Source: Dokdonia donghaensis DSW-1
Lineage (GTDB): Bacteria; Bacteroidota; Bacteroidia; Flavobacteriales; Flavobacteriaceae
NCBI RefSeq assembly: GCF_001653755.1
Contig: NZ_CP015125.1
Coordinates: 556,001-620,000 of the forward strand
DNA length: 64,000 nt
Direction of reading: 5' to 3'
Program-made: the position numbers and the translations under genes
Notes under the pieces: model-generated
Database searches by the model: none
Seen by the model: only the letters and a program-made list of their open reading frames with translations
What the model was told of the DNA's origin: nothing
In this document: in pieces, positions 1 to 6,898 of the stretch
Layout: each line of letters starts with the position of its first letter
How positions within the stretch are numbered: the first letter of the stretch is position 1

Positions 1-530
1 TTCTCGTCTGGTGTCCACTCACCTAGCACATAATCTACCTGCCTCCCTTTTGAAAACTGATCACTTATCCCAAAACGGAATCTATTATACTTAGTCGTAT
101 TGAGCTGTGCTTGCGTATCCTTAAGACCGTTGTGTCCTCCGTCTGAGCCTTTGGTTTTTACACGTATGGTTCCAAACTCTAGGTTAAGATCATCTGTGAT
201 AACTAGTAGGTTTTCTACAGGGACTTTTTCTTGTTGTAGCCAGTAGCGTATGGCTTTACCACTTAGATTCATAAAGGTATTAGGCTTCAGCAGTATTACT
301 GTTTTACCTTTTACTCTGGTACGTGCGATGTCACCTAGCTTTTCGGTTTCAAAGGTGGTTTCTTGCGCTTTCGCGAAAGCGTCTACTACTTTAAAACCTA
401 TATTGTGACGTGTGTTTTCATATTTGGGACCAATGTTACCCAAACCAACGATGAGAAATTTTTTCATAGGGTCTACTGCTGCTTCATCTTCTTTAGATTT
501 ATTAAAAAGTCTTCCAAAAAAAGCGAGCAT
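1..530 (-). CDS. pth: peptidyl-tRNA hydrolase (3' end outside window)
   Basis: Releases peptides from prematurely dropped peptidyl-tRNA in the cytoplasm. The reading frame runs off the left edge; about 176 codons are visible. Family motifs are clear: FLIVGLGNIGPKYENTRHN near the start, then PNTFMNLSG and GSDGGHNGLK, which carry the catalytic and tRNA-binding residues of Pth. Two starts are possible: 530 gives a charged extension of about 21 residues, and 467 gives the classical MKKFLIVGLGN start. I report the longer one, since I recall such extensions in flavobacterial Pth, but this is undecided. It follows prs-rplY on the same strand after a terminator. A copy of the 14-bp palindrome encodes the stretch DAFAKAQ. 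Confidence 0.93.
   Translation of the reverse strand, partial: MLAFFGRLFNKSKEDEAAVDPMKKFLIVGLGNIGPKYENTRHNIGFKVVDAFAKAQETTFETEKLGDIARTRVKGKTVILLKPNTFMNLSGKAIRYWLQQEKVPVENLLVITDDLNLEFGTIRVKTKGSDGGHNGLKDTQAQLNTTKYNRFRFGISDQFSKGRQVDYVLGEWTPDE
367..380. repeat. highly iterated palindrome GCTTTCGCGAAAGC
   Basis: Perfect copy inside pth, read as AFAKA on the coding strand. First of 24 perfect copies in the window. Confidence 0.9.
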
Positions 531-607
531 AGTTAGGAGTTTAATAGCAATGACAAGGTAATCGCTTTGTTATGGGATACCGATAGTCACTAATGTATAA
601 AAATAAA

Positions 608-636
608 AAAAGCATCTCGAAGAACGAGATGCTTTT
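608..636 (-). terminator. intrinsic terminator after rplY
   Basis: Twelve-base arms (608-619 and 625-636, AAAAGCATCTCG and its complement) close a five-base loop. On the minus strand they are followed by a T-rich run. It separates prs-rplY from pth. Confidence 0.8.
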
Positions 637-659
637 GTATTTATAATTTATGAGATAAA

Positions 660-1286
660 TTAATCTTCCTTTACAGCAGCTACATCGCTAGTCTCTGTTG
701 ATGGAACATCATCCTCATCCTCATCCTCATCGTCAACAACGGCAGTACGTGAAGTTCTCACTTGACATACAACTGTGTTGTCTGGGTGCATTATTGTTAT
801 GTTTTCTTGTGGAAGCTCTCCTATGTAAAGCTTGTTTCCAATCTTAAGGTTTGTAATATCTGCCTCAAGAAAATCTGGAAGATCTTTTGGAAGTGCTTTC
901 ACACGTAGTACACGGTTTGTTTTACGTAAAACACCTCCGTTACGAACACCTTTAGAGTTTCCTGTAAAGTGTACTGGGATGTTCATCGTCACTTCTTTAC
1001 CATCAAAAATCTGGTAGAAGTCTATGTGTAAGATACGATCAGTTACCGGGTGAAACTGTATGTCTTGTAATATAGCTTGTACGGTTACACCGTCTAGCTC
1101 TATCTCTACAGTGTGCGCGTCTGGAGTGTAAACCAAATTTTTAAACGCTAGTTCTGGTGCGCTGAAATGTAGTGGCTCGTCCCCTCCGTATACTACGCAA
1201 GGTACCAGTCCAGCATTACGTAAGGCTTTTGTAGCTTTCTTGCCTACGCTTTCTCTTTTAGATCCTTGGATCGAAACTGATTTCAT
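660..1286 (-). CDS. rplY: 50S ribosomal protein L25, CTC type
   Basis: Ribosomal protein bL25, which binds 5S rRNA in the large subunit. At 208 aa it is the long CTC form: an N-terminal L25 domain (about residues 1-90, starting MKSVSIQGSKRESVGKKA), a C-terminal TL5 beta domain (about 95-180), and an acidic tail with a run of D/E residues (DDEDEDEDD). It lies 30 bp downstream of prs on the same strand and is followed by a strong terminator, so the two are probably co-transcribed. The order prs-rplY-pth is common in Flavobacteriia. Confidence 0.95.
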   Translation of the reverse strand: MKSVSIQGSKRESVGKKATKALRNAGLVPCVVYGGDEPLHFSAPELAFKNLVYTPDAHTVEIELDGVTVQAILQDIQFHPVTDRILHIDFYQIFDGKEVTMNIPVHFTGNSKGVRNGGVLRKTNRVLRVKALPKDLPDFLEADITNLKIGNKLYIGELPQENITIMHPDNTVVCQVRTSRTAVVDDEDEDEDDVPSTETSDVAAVKED

Positions 1287-1316
1287 TGTTAAATAATTAT
1301 AGTTAAAAAAAAAATA

Positions 1317-2258
1317 TTACATAATAAACTTAGATGCGATACTTGTGTTACTATTAACACGGTGCATTACATCTGCAAAAAGTGGGGCGCAAGTTAATAC
1401 CTTTACCTTATCACTTTTATGGTCTCTCGGGATTGAATCTGTTACTATCAATTCTGCCAGTTGACTATTTTCTATTTTATCATAAGCGTTACCACTTAAT
1501 ATGGCGTGTGTACATATGGCACGTACGCTTAATGCTCCTTTTTCCATCATTAGGTCTGCAGCCTTTGTAAGTGTTCCGGCAGTATCTACCATATCATCTA
1601 CAAGTACTACGTGCTGTCCTGCTACACTACCTATAAGCTCCATATGAGAGATAACATTTGCCTTTGCACGTTGCTTGTAACAAATAACTACGTCACTCTC
1701 CATTGCTTTACTATATGCATAAGCTCTCTTACTACCTCCCATATCTGGTGATGCGATGGTAAGATTTTCTAATCCTAACCCCTTTAAATAAGGAAGGAAA
1801 ATTGTACTTGCAAATAGATGATCTACTGGCTTCTCAAAAAATCCTTGTATTTGATCTGCGTGTAAATCCATTGTGATAATACGTGTAGCACCTGCTGTTT
1901 CTAGCAGGCTTGCCATAAGCTTTGCAGCAATAGGCACACGTGGCTTATCCTTACGATCTTGTCGCGCCCACCCAAAATAAGGTATCACGGCAGTAATGTG
2001 TCTTGCACTTGCACGCTTTGCAGCATCTAGCATTAATAACATTTCCATCATATTATCTGATGATGGCATCGTACTCCCTATAATAAAAACACGTGACCCA
2101 CGTACAGACTCTTCAAAAGAAGGCTGAAACTCACCGTCGCTATATGTTGATGTGATTACGTTTCCTAATGGTTGCCCAAAAGCTTTTGCAATCTTTTCAG
2201 CCAGTGGCTTGCTTTGTTGACAAGCAAAAATCTTCGGTTGCGGTGCGGTAGCAGTCAT
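1317..2258 (-). CDS. prs: ribose-phosphate pyrophosphokinase
   Basis: Makes PRPP from ribose 5-phosphate and ATP, feeding purine, pyrimidine, His, Trp and NAD synthesis. The 313 aa length fits class I PRPP synthetases. Visible landmarks are the N-terminal IFACQQSKPLAEKIA strand-helix, the flexible-loop region YFGWARQDRKDKPR, the metal/ATP site MDLHADQIQGFF, and the PRPP-binding loop VVLVDDMVDTAGTL. It is the first gene of a minus-strand unit with rplY. A TAnnTTTG-type element lies about 40 bp upstream of the ATG. Confidence 0.97.
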   Translation of the reverse strand: MTATAPQPKIFACQQSKPLAEKIAKAFGQPLGNVITSTYSDGEFQPSFEESVRGSRVFIIGSTMPSSDNMMEMLLMLDAAKRASARHITAVIPYFGWARQDRKDKPRVPIAAKLMASLLETAGATRIITMDLHADQIQGFFEKPVDHLFASTIFLPYLKGLGLENLTIASPDMGGSKRAYAYSKAMESDVVICYKQRAKANVISHMELIGSVAGQHVVLVDDMVDTAGTLTKAADLMMEKGALSVRAICTHAILSGNAYDKIENSQLAELIVTDSIPRDHKSDKVKVLTCAPLFADVMHRVNSNTSIASKFIM

Positions 2259-2299
2259 TTATAATGAGTTACGGTTGTTATGTTTCCTCTAAGGAGGTG

Positions 2300-2307
2300 C
2301 AAAAATA
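2300..2307 (-). promoter_or_regulatory. candidate -7 element upstream of prs
   Basis: On the minus strand this reads TATTTTTG, matching the Bacteroidota TAnnTTTG consensus. A TTTTTG lies 25 nt upstream (2333-2338), slightly further than the usual -33/-7 spacing. Confidence 0.45.
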
Positions 2308-2373
2308 GTAATTAAAAATGAGTGCAGCAGTACAAAAAGCGTGCTTTTGTGGTGGGTAGATAAAAATATTCTT

Positions 2374-2381
2374 TAATTTTG
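2374..2381 (+). promoter_or_regulatory. candidate -7 element of the tRNA-Leu gene
   Basis: TAATTTTG matches TAnnTTTG and lies about 36 bp before the tRNA. TTTTG at 2345-2349 could be the -33 element, though the gap is somewhat long. Confidence 0.5.
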
Positions 2382-2416
2382 TGCTCTCAAAACAACTCAA
2401 GTTGTTGTTTCCTCTA

Positions 2417-2497
2417 GCCGAAATGGCGGAATTGGTAGACGCGCGCGACTCAAACTCGCGTTCCTTTGGAGTGTGGGTTCGATTCCCACTTTCGGTA
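2417..2497 (+). tRNA. tRNA-Leu (anticodon CAA)
   Basis: This 81-nt sequence folds as a class II tRNA. The acceptor arm GCCGAAA pairs with TTTCGGT (one G-T pair), followed by discriminator A. The D-arm contains TTGGTAGA. The anticodon stem CGCGA/TCGCG surrounds loop CTCAAAC with anticodon CAA, reading UUG. A variable arm and the T-loop GGGTTCGATTCCC follow. The 3' CCA is not encoded. It stands alone between prs and a DUF2721 gene and has its own terminator. Confidence 0.95.
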
Positions 2498-2501
2498 CAA
2501 G

Positions 2502-2530
2502 AAAGCCTTTATCTCACAGATAGAGGCTTT
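2502..2530 (+). terminator. terminator after tRNA-Leu
   Basis: Arms 2502-2513 and 2519-2530 (with one mismatch) around loop TCACA, followed by T residues on the plus strand. It ends just at the stop of the convergent DUF2721 gene and may serve both. Confidence 0.75.
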
Positions 2531-2531
2531 T

Positions 2532-2921
2532 TTATTGCTCCATATCTTTAAGCTGTATACTCAAGGCCTTGGTAGATAATTGCACCTCTATAAGCGACAG
2601 TATAAGAGAGGTCATAAGAGCAACCAGACTTACAGCAAACACTAGGTTTGCCCAGAAGGTGATATCTATATAAATAAGAAACATCGTTATCACCGCAAGT
2701 AGAAAGCTTACAATCGCCACCGCCTGCATATTTTTAATGATAGATAGACGCTTTCTTAACTTAGTTACTTGAAGCCGCACATCTTCAGAGCCTGTCTCTT
2801 GGTAAGAGGCGTGCAAGTTTCTAATAAGTGCAGCAATAGCGAGGTAGCGAGCGTTATATGCAAGCATTGTCAAAGAGATTGCAGGAAACAAAAGAGCCGG
2901 TATACTTAAGGTAAGATTCAT
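2532..2921 (-). CDS. DUF2721 family membrane protein
   Basis: A small integral membrane protein of 129 aa with three probable membrane segments: about residues 6-24 (SIPALLFPAISLTMLAYN), then 66-84 and 88-110 after a charged stretch (LQVTKLRKRLSIIKN). The layout and sequence fit the DUF2721 family, whose function is unknown. An upstream in-frame Met (2957) would add 12 residues. I prefer the internal start because it places the first membrane segment at the usual distance. It converges on tRNA-Leu. Confidence 0.75.
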   Translation of the reverse strand: MNLTLSIPALLFPAISLTMLAYNARYLAIAALIRNLHASYQETGSEDVRLQVTKLRKRLSIIKNMQAVAIVSFLLAVITMFLIYIDITFWANLVFAVSLVALMTSLILSLIEVQLSTKALSIQLKDMEQ

Positions 2922-2970
2922 ATAGTAGTTACTTATCGTAAAGCTAAGAGATTGCACTACAATATAAAAA

Positions 2971-2995
2971 CCCTAGACTTCTTAAAAATCTAGGG
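2971..2995 (-). terminator. hairpin between two small minus-strand genes
   Basis: CCCTAGA (2971-2977) pairs with TCTAGGG (2989-2995) and is flanked by A- and T-runs. It lies downstream of the 46-codon gene at 3025-3165 and could terminate it. Confidence 0.6.
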
Positions 2996-3024
2996 CTTTT
3001 AAAGCTAATTCAAATAATATATAT

Positions 3025-3165
3025 CTAGTGACGGTCTGCAAATGTGAAAGCAGGATTTCTGAACTTTTTCATATGCAGTAATCTACCGTATCTTTCAAGA
3101 TTGCGCTTTATGTTTTCGGTTGCCTGGTCATAATTAGACGGGCGATTTTTTACTGATGTGTTCAT
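3025..3165 (-). CDS. small hypothetical protein, 46 aa
   Basis: An ATG-to-TAG reading frame of 46 codons. The product starts MNTSVKNRPSNYDQATENIK and ends HMKKFRNPAFTFADRH. It is basic, has no membrane segment and no signal peptide. A terminator-like hairpin follows directly, and there is no better frame in the space. I do not recognise a family, and the call rests on composition and context only. Confidence 0.45.
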   Translation of the reverse strand: MNTSVKNRPSNYDQATENIKRNLERYGRLLHMKKFRNPAFTFADRH

Positions 3166-3419
3166 ACTGTTTTGCTTTTTGATTTACATAAGAGACACGT
3201 TCTTTTTTTGAATGTTACAAATCTGATGCCAAAAGTTATTTATGTAATAAAAAAGAAGCATCCACAGCCACTTGTCTTTCACAAACCATTAACTAGCAGT
3301 CACAAAACCAGGTTAATAAATAAAATAAAAGCTACGCGCCTCCCTATCTTTATGATAGAAGAAGAGTAACTTCTTCAAAACAATTGATAAAGAAAAGCTT
3401 ATAACATAACACTACTATT

Positions 3420-3731
3420 ATGAAATCCATCATACTATTACTTACGACAGTCATCTCTTTTACAATGCTCTCACCAGAGATTAGTACGAGCAAAAAAGAA
3501 GTACTTACAGAAACGCTCACTTTTGATGCTTATGAGGGAGGTTACTTCTTCTTTACAGATGAGCAACAAGAACCTCTCATTCTTGTGAGCGATTCACAAG
3601 CAAGTATCTCACTTAAGAAGTTGCAAGCAAATGAAGTAACAGGCGAGAAGTTTAAAGTTAAGTACAAGAACACTGCGACAGAAGGTGAGACCTCAAACCA
3701 AGGACTACTTCTACACGTGATACTTGACTAA
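3420..3731 (+). CDS. small exported hypothetical protein
   Basis: Encodes 103 aa with an N-terminal signal-like segment (MKSIILLLTTVISFTMLS) and a mature part rich in T, E and K that looks like a small beta domain (residues about 25-103, ending GLLLHVILD). No lipobox cysteine is present. It sits 41 bp upstream of the exonuclease gene of the repair cassette, on the same strand, but nothing in the sequence links it to repair. No family recognised. Confidence 0.6.
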   Translation: MKSIILLLTTVISFTMLSPEISTSKKEVLTETLTFDAYEGGYFFFTDEQQEPLILVSDSQASISLKKLQANEVTGEKFKVKYKNTATEGETSNQGLLLHVILD

Positions 3732-3772
3732 TACATCTTCTCCCTTACCTTTACTAAAAACCCAATAAACTG

Positions 3773-4801
3773 TTGAAAAAGCCACTTCTAGAATTTACAG
3801 ATAAGGGCATCTATTGCCCGCCCGCAAAGGTCTATCTAGACCCGTGGAAACCTGTAGATAAAGCCCTCATCACACACGGCCACGCAGACCATAGTCGGTG
3901 GGGACATAAACAGTACATCACTCACGAGAGCAATGTGCCTATTATTTCTCATAGGTTGGGTGATATTAATGTTTCTGGGGTACGCTTTCGCGAAAGCGTA
4001 AACATCAACAATGTAAAATTCACCTTTCATCCCGCTGGTCACATTCCTGGCTCTAGTCAGATACGTGTAGAACACAAGGGCGAAGTGTGGGTATTTACAG
4101 GCGATTATAAGACTGAAGTAGATGGTGTCTCTCAACCCTACGAACCCGTAAAATGCGACACTTTCATCACCGAATGCACCTTTGGACTCCCAGCCTTCAA
4201 GTGGACACCACAGGCCGAAGTAATGCACGATATAAATACCTGGTGGGCGCAAAACAAAGCTGAAGGGAAGTGCTCTGTACTTTTTGCTTACAGCTTAGGT
4301 AAAGCACAACGACTACTCAAACACCTTGATCCAAGTATAGGAAAGATACTCACACACGGCGCTATCGAAAAAATGACCGAAGTATTACGCCCTATGATTG
4401 ATATGCCAGCAACAGAATTAATCACTAGAGATACCAAAAAGGAAGACTTTAAAGGAAGTATCGTTCTAGCACCACCAGCCACTCACGGCAGTACGTGGAT
4501 ACGCAAGATGGTGCCATATGCAACCGCTAGCGCTAGCGGCTGGATGGCTTTTAGAGGAGCACGTAGGCGTAGAGCAATAGATAAGGGTTTTGTGCTTAGT
4601 GATCACTGTGACTGGCCTAGTCTACTAGAAAGCATAGAAGCTACGGGTGCAGAAAAGATTATCTGCACACACGGATACACAGATATATTCTCACGGTATT
4701 TACGCGACTTAGGCTATGATGCTCGTACAGAAGTAACACAATATGAAGGCGAATTAGCCGAAGGAGATGCAAAAAAAGAGGAGGAGGAAACTAGCGTATG
4801 A
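3773..4801 (+). CDS. ligase-associated metallo-beta-lactamase-fold DNA exonuclease
   Basis: A 342 aa nuclease of the MBL/beta-CASP-like fold that accompanies an ATP-dependent DNA ligase and an Lhr helicase in many bacteria. The metal-binding motif HGHADHSRWG appears near residue 35, with later metal ligands around PAGHIPGSSQ and FTGDYKTE, then a C-terminal HCDW and ICTHGY. The start is TTG, giving MKKPLLEFTDKGIYC; no ATG fits as well. Its stop overlaps the ligase start by 4 bp, so the two are translationally coupled. A palindrome copy encodes VRFRESV near residue 72. Family data describe a DNA nuclease; the role in repair is inferred from the cassette. Confidence 0.9.
   Translation: MKKPLLEFTDKGIYCPPAKVYLDPWKPVDKALITHGHADHSRWGHKQYITHESNVPIISHRLGDINVSGVRFRESVNINNVKFTFHPAGHIPGSSQIRVEHKGEVWVFTGDYKTEVDGVSQPYEPVKCDTFITECTFGLPAFKWTPQAEVMHDINTWWAQNKAEGKCSVLFAYSLGKAQRLLKHLDPSIGKILTHGAIEKMTEVLRPMIDMPATELITRDTKKEDFKGSIVLAPPATHGSTWIRKMVPYATASASGWMAFRGARRRRAIDKGFVLSDHCDWPSLLESIEATGAEKIICTHGYTDIFSRYLRDLGYDARTEVTQYEGELAEGDAKKEEEETSV
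3984..3997. repeat. highly iterated palindrome GCTTTCGCGAAAGC
   Basis: Perfect copy in the exonuclease gene, read as RFRES. It extends to a 20-bp perfect palindrome, TACGC...GCGTA, at 3981-4000. Confidence 0.9.
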
Positions 4802-6441
4802 AACTATTTGCAGCACTCATAAAAACCCTTGATTCTACAAATAAGACTAACGAGAAGGTAAAAGCCCTTGCGCATTATTTTAAGGAAGCGCCAGATAAAG
4901 ACAAGGTGTGGACGATTGCCATCTTATCGCACCGTCGCCCTCCACGACCTGTAAACACAACCTTACTTAGGGAATGGGCAAGCGAGCTGGCTAACATCCC
5001 ATTATGGCTTTTTGAAGAGAGCTATCACATCGTGGGTGACCTTGCAGAAACGATTGCACTTGTTGTACCCGCTGCTAAGGAGTCATCTGATAAGTCGCTT
5101 ACACAGTTTCTGGAAGAAATGATTTCGCTTAAGCGAAAAACTGATGAAGAGAAAAAGGAACATCTCTTTGATAACTGGGCAAATCTAAATTATTATGAGC
5201 GCTTTGTATTTACAAAACTTATTACAGGAAGTTTTCGCATAGGTGTGAGTCAAAAGTTGATGACGCGCGCATTATCACAAGCGACAGATATAGAAGAAGA
5301 TGTGCTTGCTTATAAATTAATGGGTGACTGGAAACCGCAAACTGTCACCTTTCACGATCTAGTTATCGAAGAAGATGCAAGTCAAGAGTTTTCTAGACCC
5401 TATCCATTTTATCTTGCCTATGCAGTTGAAGATGAACCTGCGGCGTTAGGTAATGTGTCAGACTTTCTTGCCGAACATAAATGGGACGGTATACGCTCAC
5501 AAACTATTTTTCGAAATGGGGAGGTTTTTATCTGGAGTCGCGGTGAAGAGCTGGTGACAGATAAGTACCCAGAACTGGAGATTCTCAAAGAACACATACC
5601 AGACGGAACCGTCATAGATGGTGAGTTACTGCCTTTTTACAATGGCCAGATTGGTACATTTAATGATTTGCAAGCGCGCATAGGGCGTAAGACGGTGAGC
5701 AAGAAAATGCTCAAAGAAGTGCCTGTAATTATCAAAGCTTATGATATTCTAGAATGGGAAGGAAAAGACTTGCGTGAAACCGCTTTCGCGAAAAGAAGAT
5801 CTATACTCGAATCGTTATATAGCAATATAACAGATAAAGGTCTGCCTATTGGTATTTCAGAGACAATGGAGTTTGATAGTTGGGAAGCGATGGCGCAAGA
5901 AAGAGAACGCAGTAGAGAGATGCGCTCGGAAGGATTAATGATTAAGCGCAAAGACAGCCCCTATCGCGTAGGTAGAAAAAAAGGCGACTGGTGGAAATGG
6001 AAAGTAGATCCGCTCACCATTGATGCTGTGCTCACCTATGCAATGCGTGGTCACGGTAGACGAAGTAATTTATTTACAGATTACACCTTTGGCTTATGGA
6101 ATGAAGATAAAACCGAGCTCGTTACTTTTGCAAAAGCGTATTCAGGCCTCACAGATGCCGAGTTCAGAAAAGTAGACAACTGGATTAAAAAAAACACGTT
6201 AGAACGTTTTGGCCCAGTGAGATCTGTAACTCCGCATCACGTGTTTGAAATTGCCTTTGAAGGTATAGCGTTATCAAAAAGACATAAAAGTGGTATAGCC
6301 ACGCGTTTTCCAAGGATGCTACGCTGGCGACACGATAAGAAGATAGAAGATGCAAATACACTAGAGGATTTGAAAGGGATGATTCCGAGCAACGAGGCCG
6401 AAGGGCAAGTTGTGAAGGAATCTCTTCCGCCCACAAAATAA
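4798..6441 (+). CDS. ATP-dependent DNA ligase (Lhr-cassette type)
   Basis: Seals DNA nicks using ATP. At 547 aa it has an N-terminal helical DNA-binding domain (about 1-200), a nucleotidyltransferase domain with motif I HKWDGIR (nucleophile Lys228), motif III-like DGELLPF, motif IV SEGLMIK, motif V WWKWK, and a C-terminal OB domain (about 430-530). Cells of this group also carry an NAD-dependent LigA for replication, so this enzyme is expected to act in repair together with the adjoining exonuclease and helicase. It overlaps the exonuclease gene by 4 bp. It carries a decayed palindrome copy (TAFAKRR) and a different 16-bp palindrome at 5123-5138. Confidence 0.95.
   Translation: MKLFAALIKTLDSTNKTNEKVKALAHYFKEAPDKDKVWTIAILSHRRPPRPVNTTLLREWASELANIPLWLFEESYHIVGDLAETIALVVPAAKESSDKSLTQFLEEMISLKRKTDEEKKEHLFDNWANLNYYERFVFTKLITGSFRIGVSQKLMTRALSQATDIEEDVLAYKLMGDWKPQTVTFHDLVIEEDASQEFSRPYPFYLAYAVEDEPAALGNVSDFLAEHKWDGIRSQTIFRNGEVFIWSRGEELVTDKYPELEILKEHIPDGTVIDGELLPFYNGQIGTFNDLQARIGRKTVSKKMLKEVPVIIKAYDILEWEGKDLRETAFAKRRSILESLYSNITDKGLPIGISETMEFDSWEAMAQERERSREMRSEGLMIKRKDSPYRVGRKKGDWWKWKVDPLTIDAVLTYAMRGHGRRSNLFTDYTFGLWNEDKTELVTFAKAYSGLTDAEFRKVDNWIKKNTLERFGPVRSVTPHHVFEIAFEGIALSKRHKSGIATRFPRMLRWRHDKKIEDANTLEDLKGMIPSNEAEGQVVKESLPPTK
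5123..5138. repeat. second palindrome type, TTTCGCTTAAGCGAAA
   Basis: A perfect 16-bp palindrome within the ligase gene. A version with one extra base occurs at 46341-46357. Confidence 0.5.
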
Positions 6442-6510
6442 TAATGCAAGAAAGCAACATATAAATCTCCGCATAAGAGTAAGAACATTCGCAATATCAA
6501 CTTCATTAAG

Positions 6511-6837
6511 ATGCCATATTACACTTACATACTAACTAATAAGAATAAAACTGTTCTTTATGTAGGAGCAACTCGCAATCTTAAAATACGAATGGTTCAA
6601 CATAAGACTAAATATTACCCCAAGTCTTTTAGCGCGCAATACAATTGCTACAACTTGATGTACTACGAATTATTTGAAACGCATAATGAAGTTCTCGCAA
6701 GAGAAAAGCAGTTAAAATCTGGCAATAGAAAACGGAAAATTTCATTAATCGAAAGTAAAAATCCTGACTGGTTAGATTTGGCAAGTTCCTACGCTTCGCT
6801 TGGAAGTGAAGATTATTTAATAAAAGAAATATGGTAA
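6511..6837 (+). CDS. small GIY-YIG nuclease family protein (copy 1)
   Basis: Encodes 108 aa of the single-domain GIY-YIG (UPF0213/YhbQ-like) nuclease type. The diagnostic tyrosines are in YYTYIL and LYVGATRN, followed by the Arg region (RNLKIRMVQHK), YNCYNLMYYELF, REKQLKSGNRKRK and the terminal Asn motif KNPDW. It interrupts the repair cassette between ligase (70 bp upstream) and helicase (61 bp downstream). It resembles the second copy at 10569-10868. The upstream gap holds CGCATAAGAGTAAG, nearly the same as the repeat segment CGCATAGGAGTAAG near copy 2. The substrate is unknown. Confidence 0.88.
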   Translation: MPYYTYILTNKNKTVLYVGATRNLKIRMVQHKTKYYPKSFSAQYNCYNLMYYELFETHNEVLAREKQLKSGNRKRKISLIESKNPDWLDLASSYASLGSEDYLIKEIW

Positions 6838-6898
6838 AAGGTGTATTTGGTTTGGTGGTTATTGGATCGCAACAGATTACTTCGCTGCACTCGTAATT

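Noticed and set aside
3172..3369. A 65-codon plus-strand frame between the 46-aa gene and the small exported protein gene
   Set aside because: Composition is low-complexity Lys/Ile/His-rich, with no signal, family or suitable context; more likely an A/T-rich chance frame.
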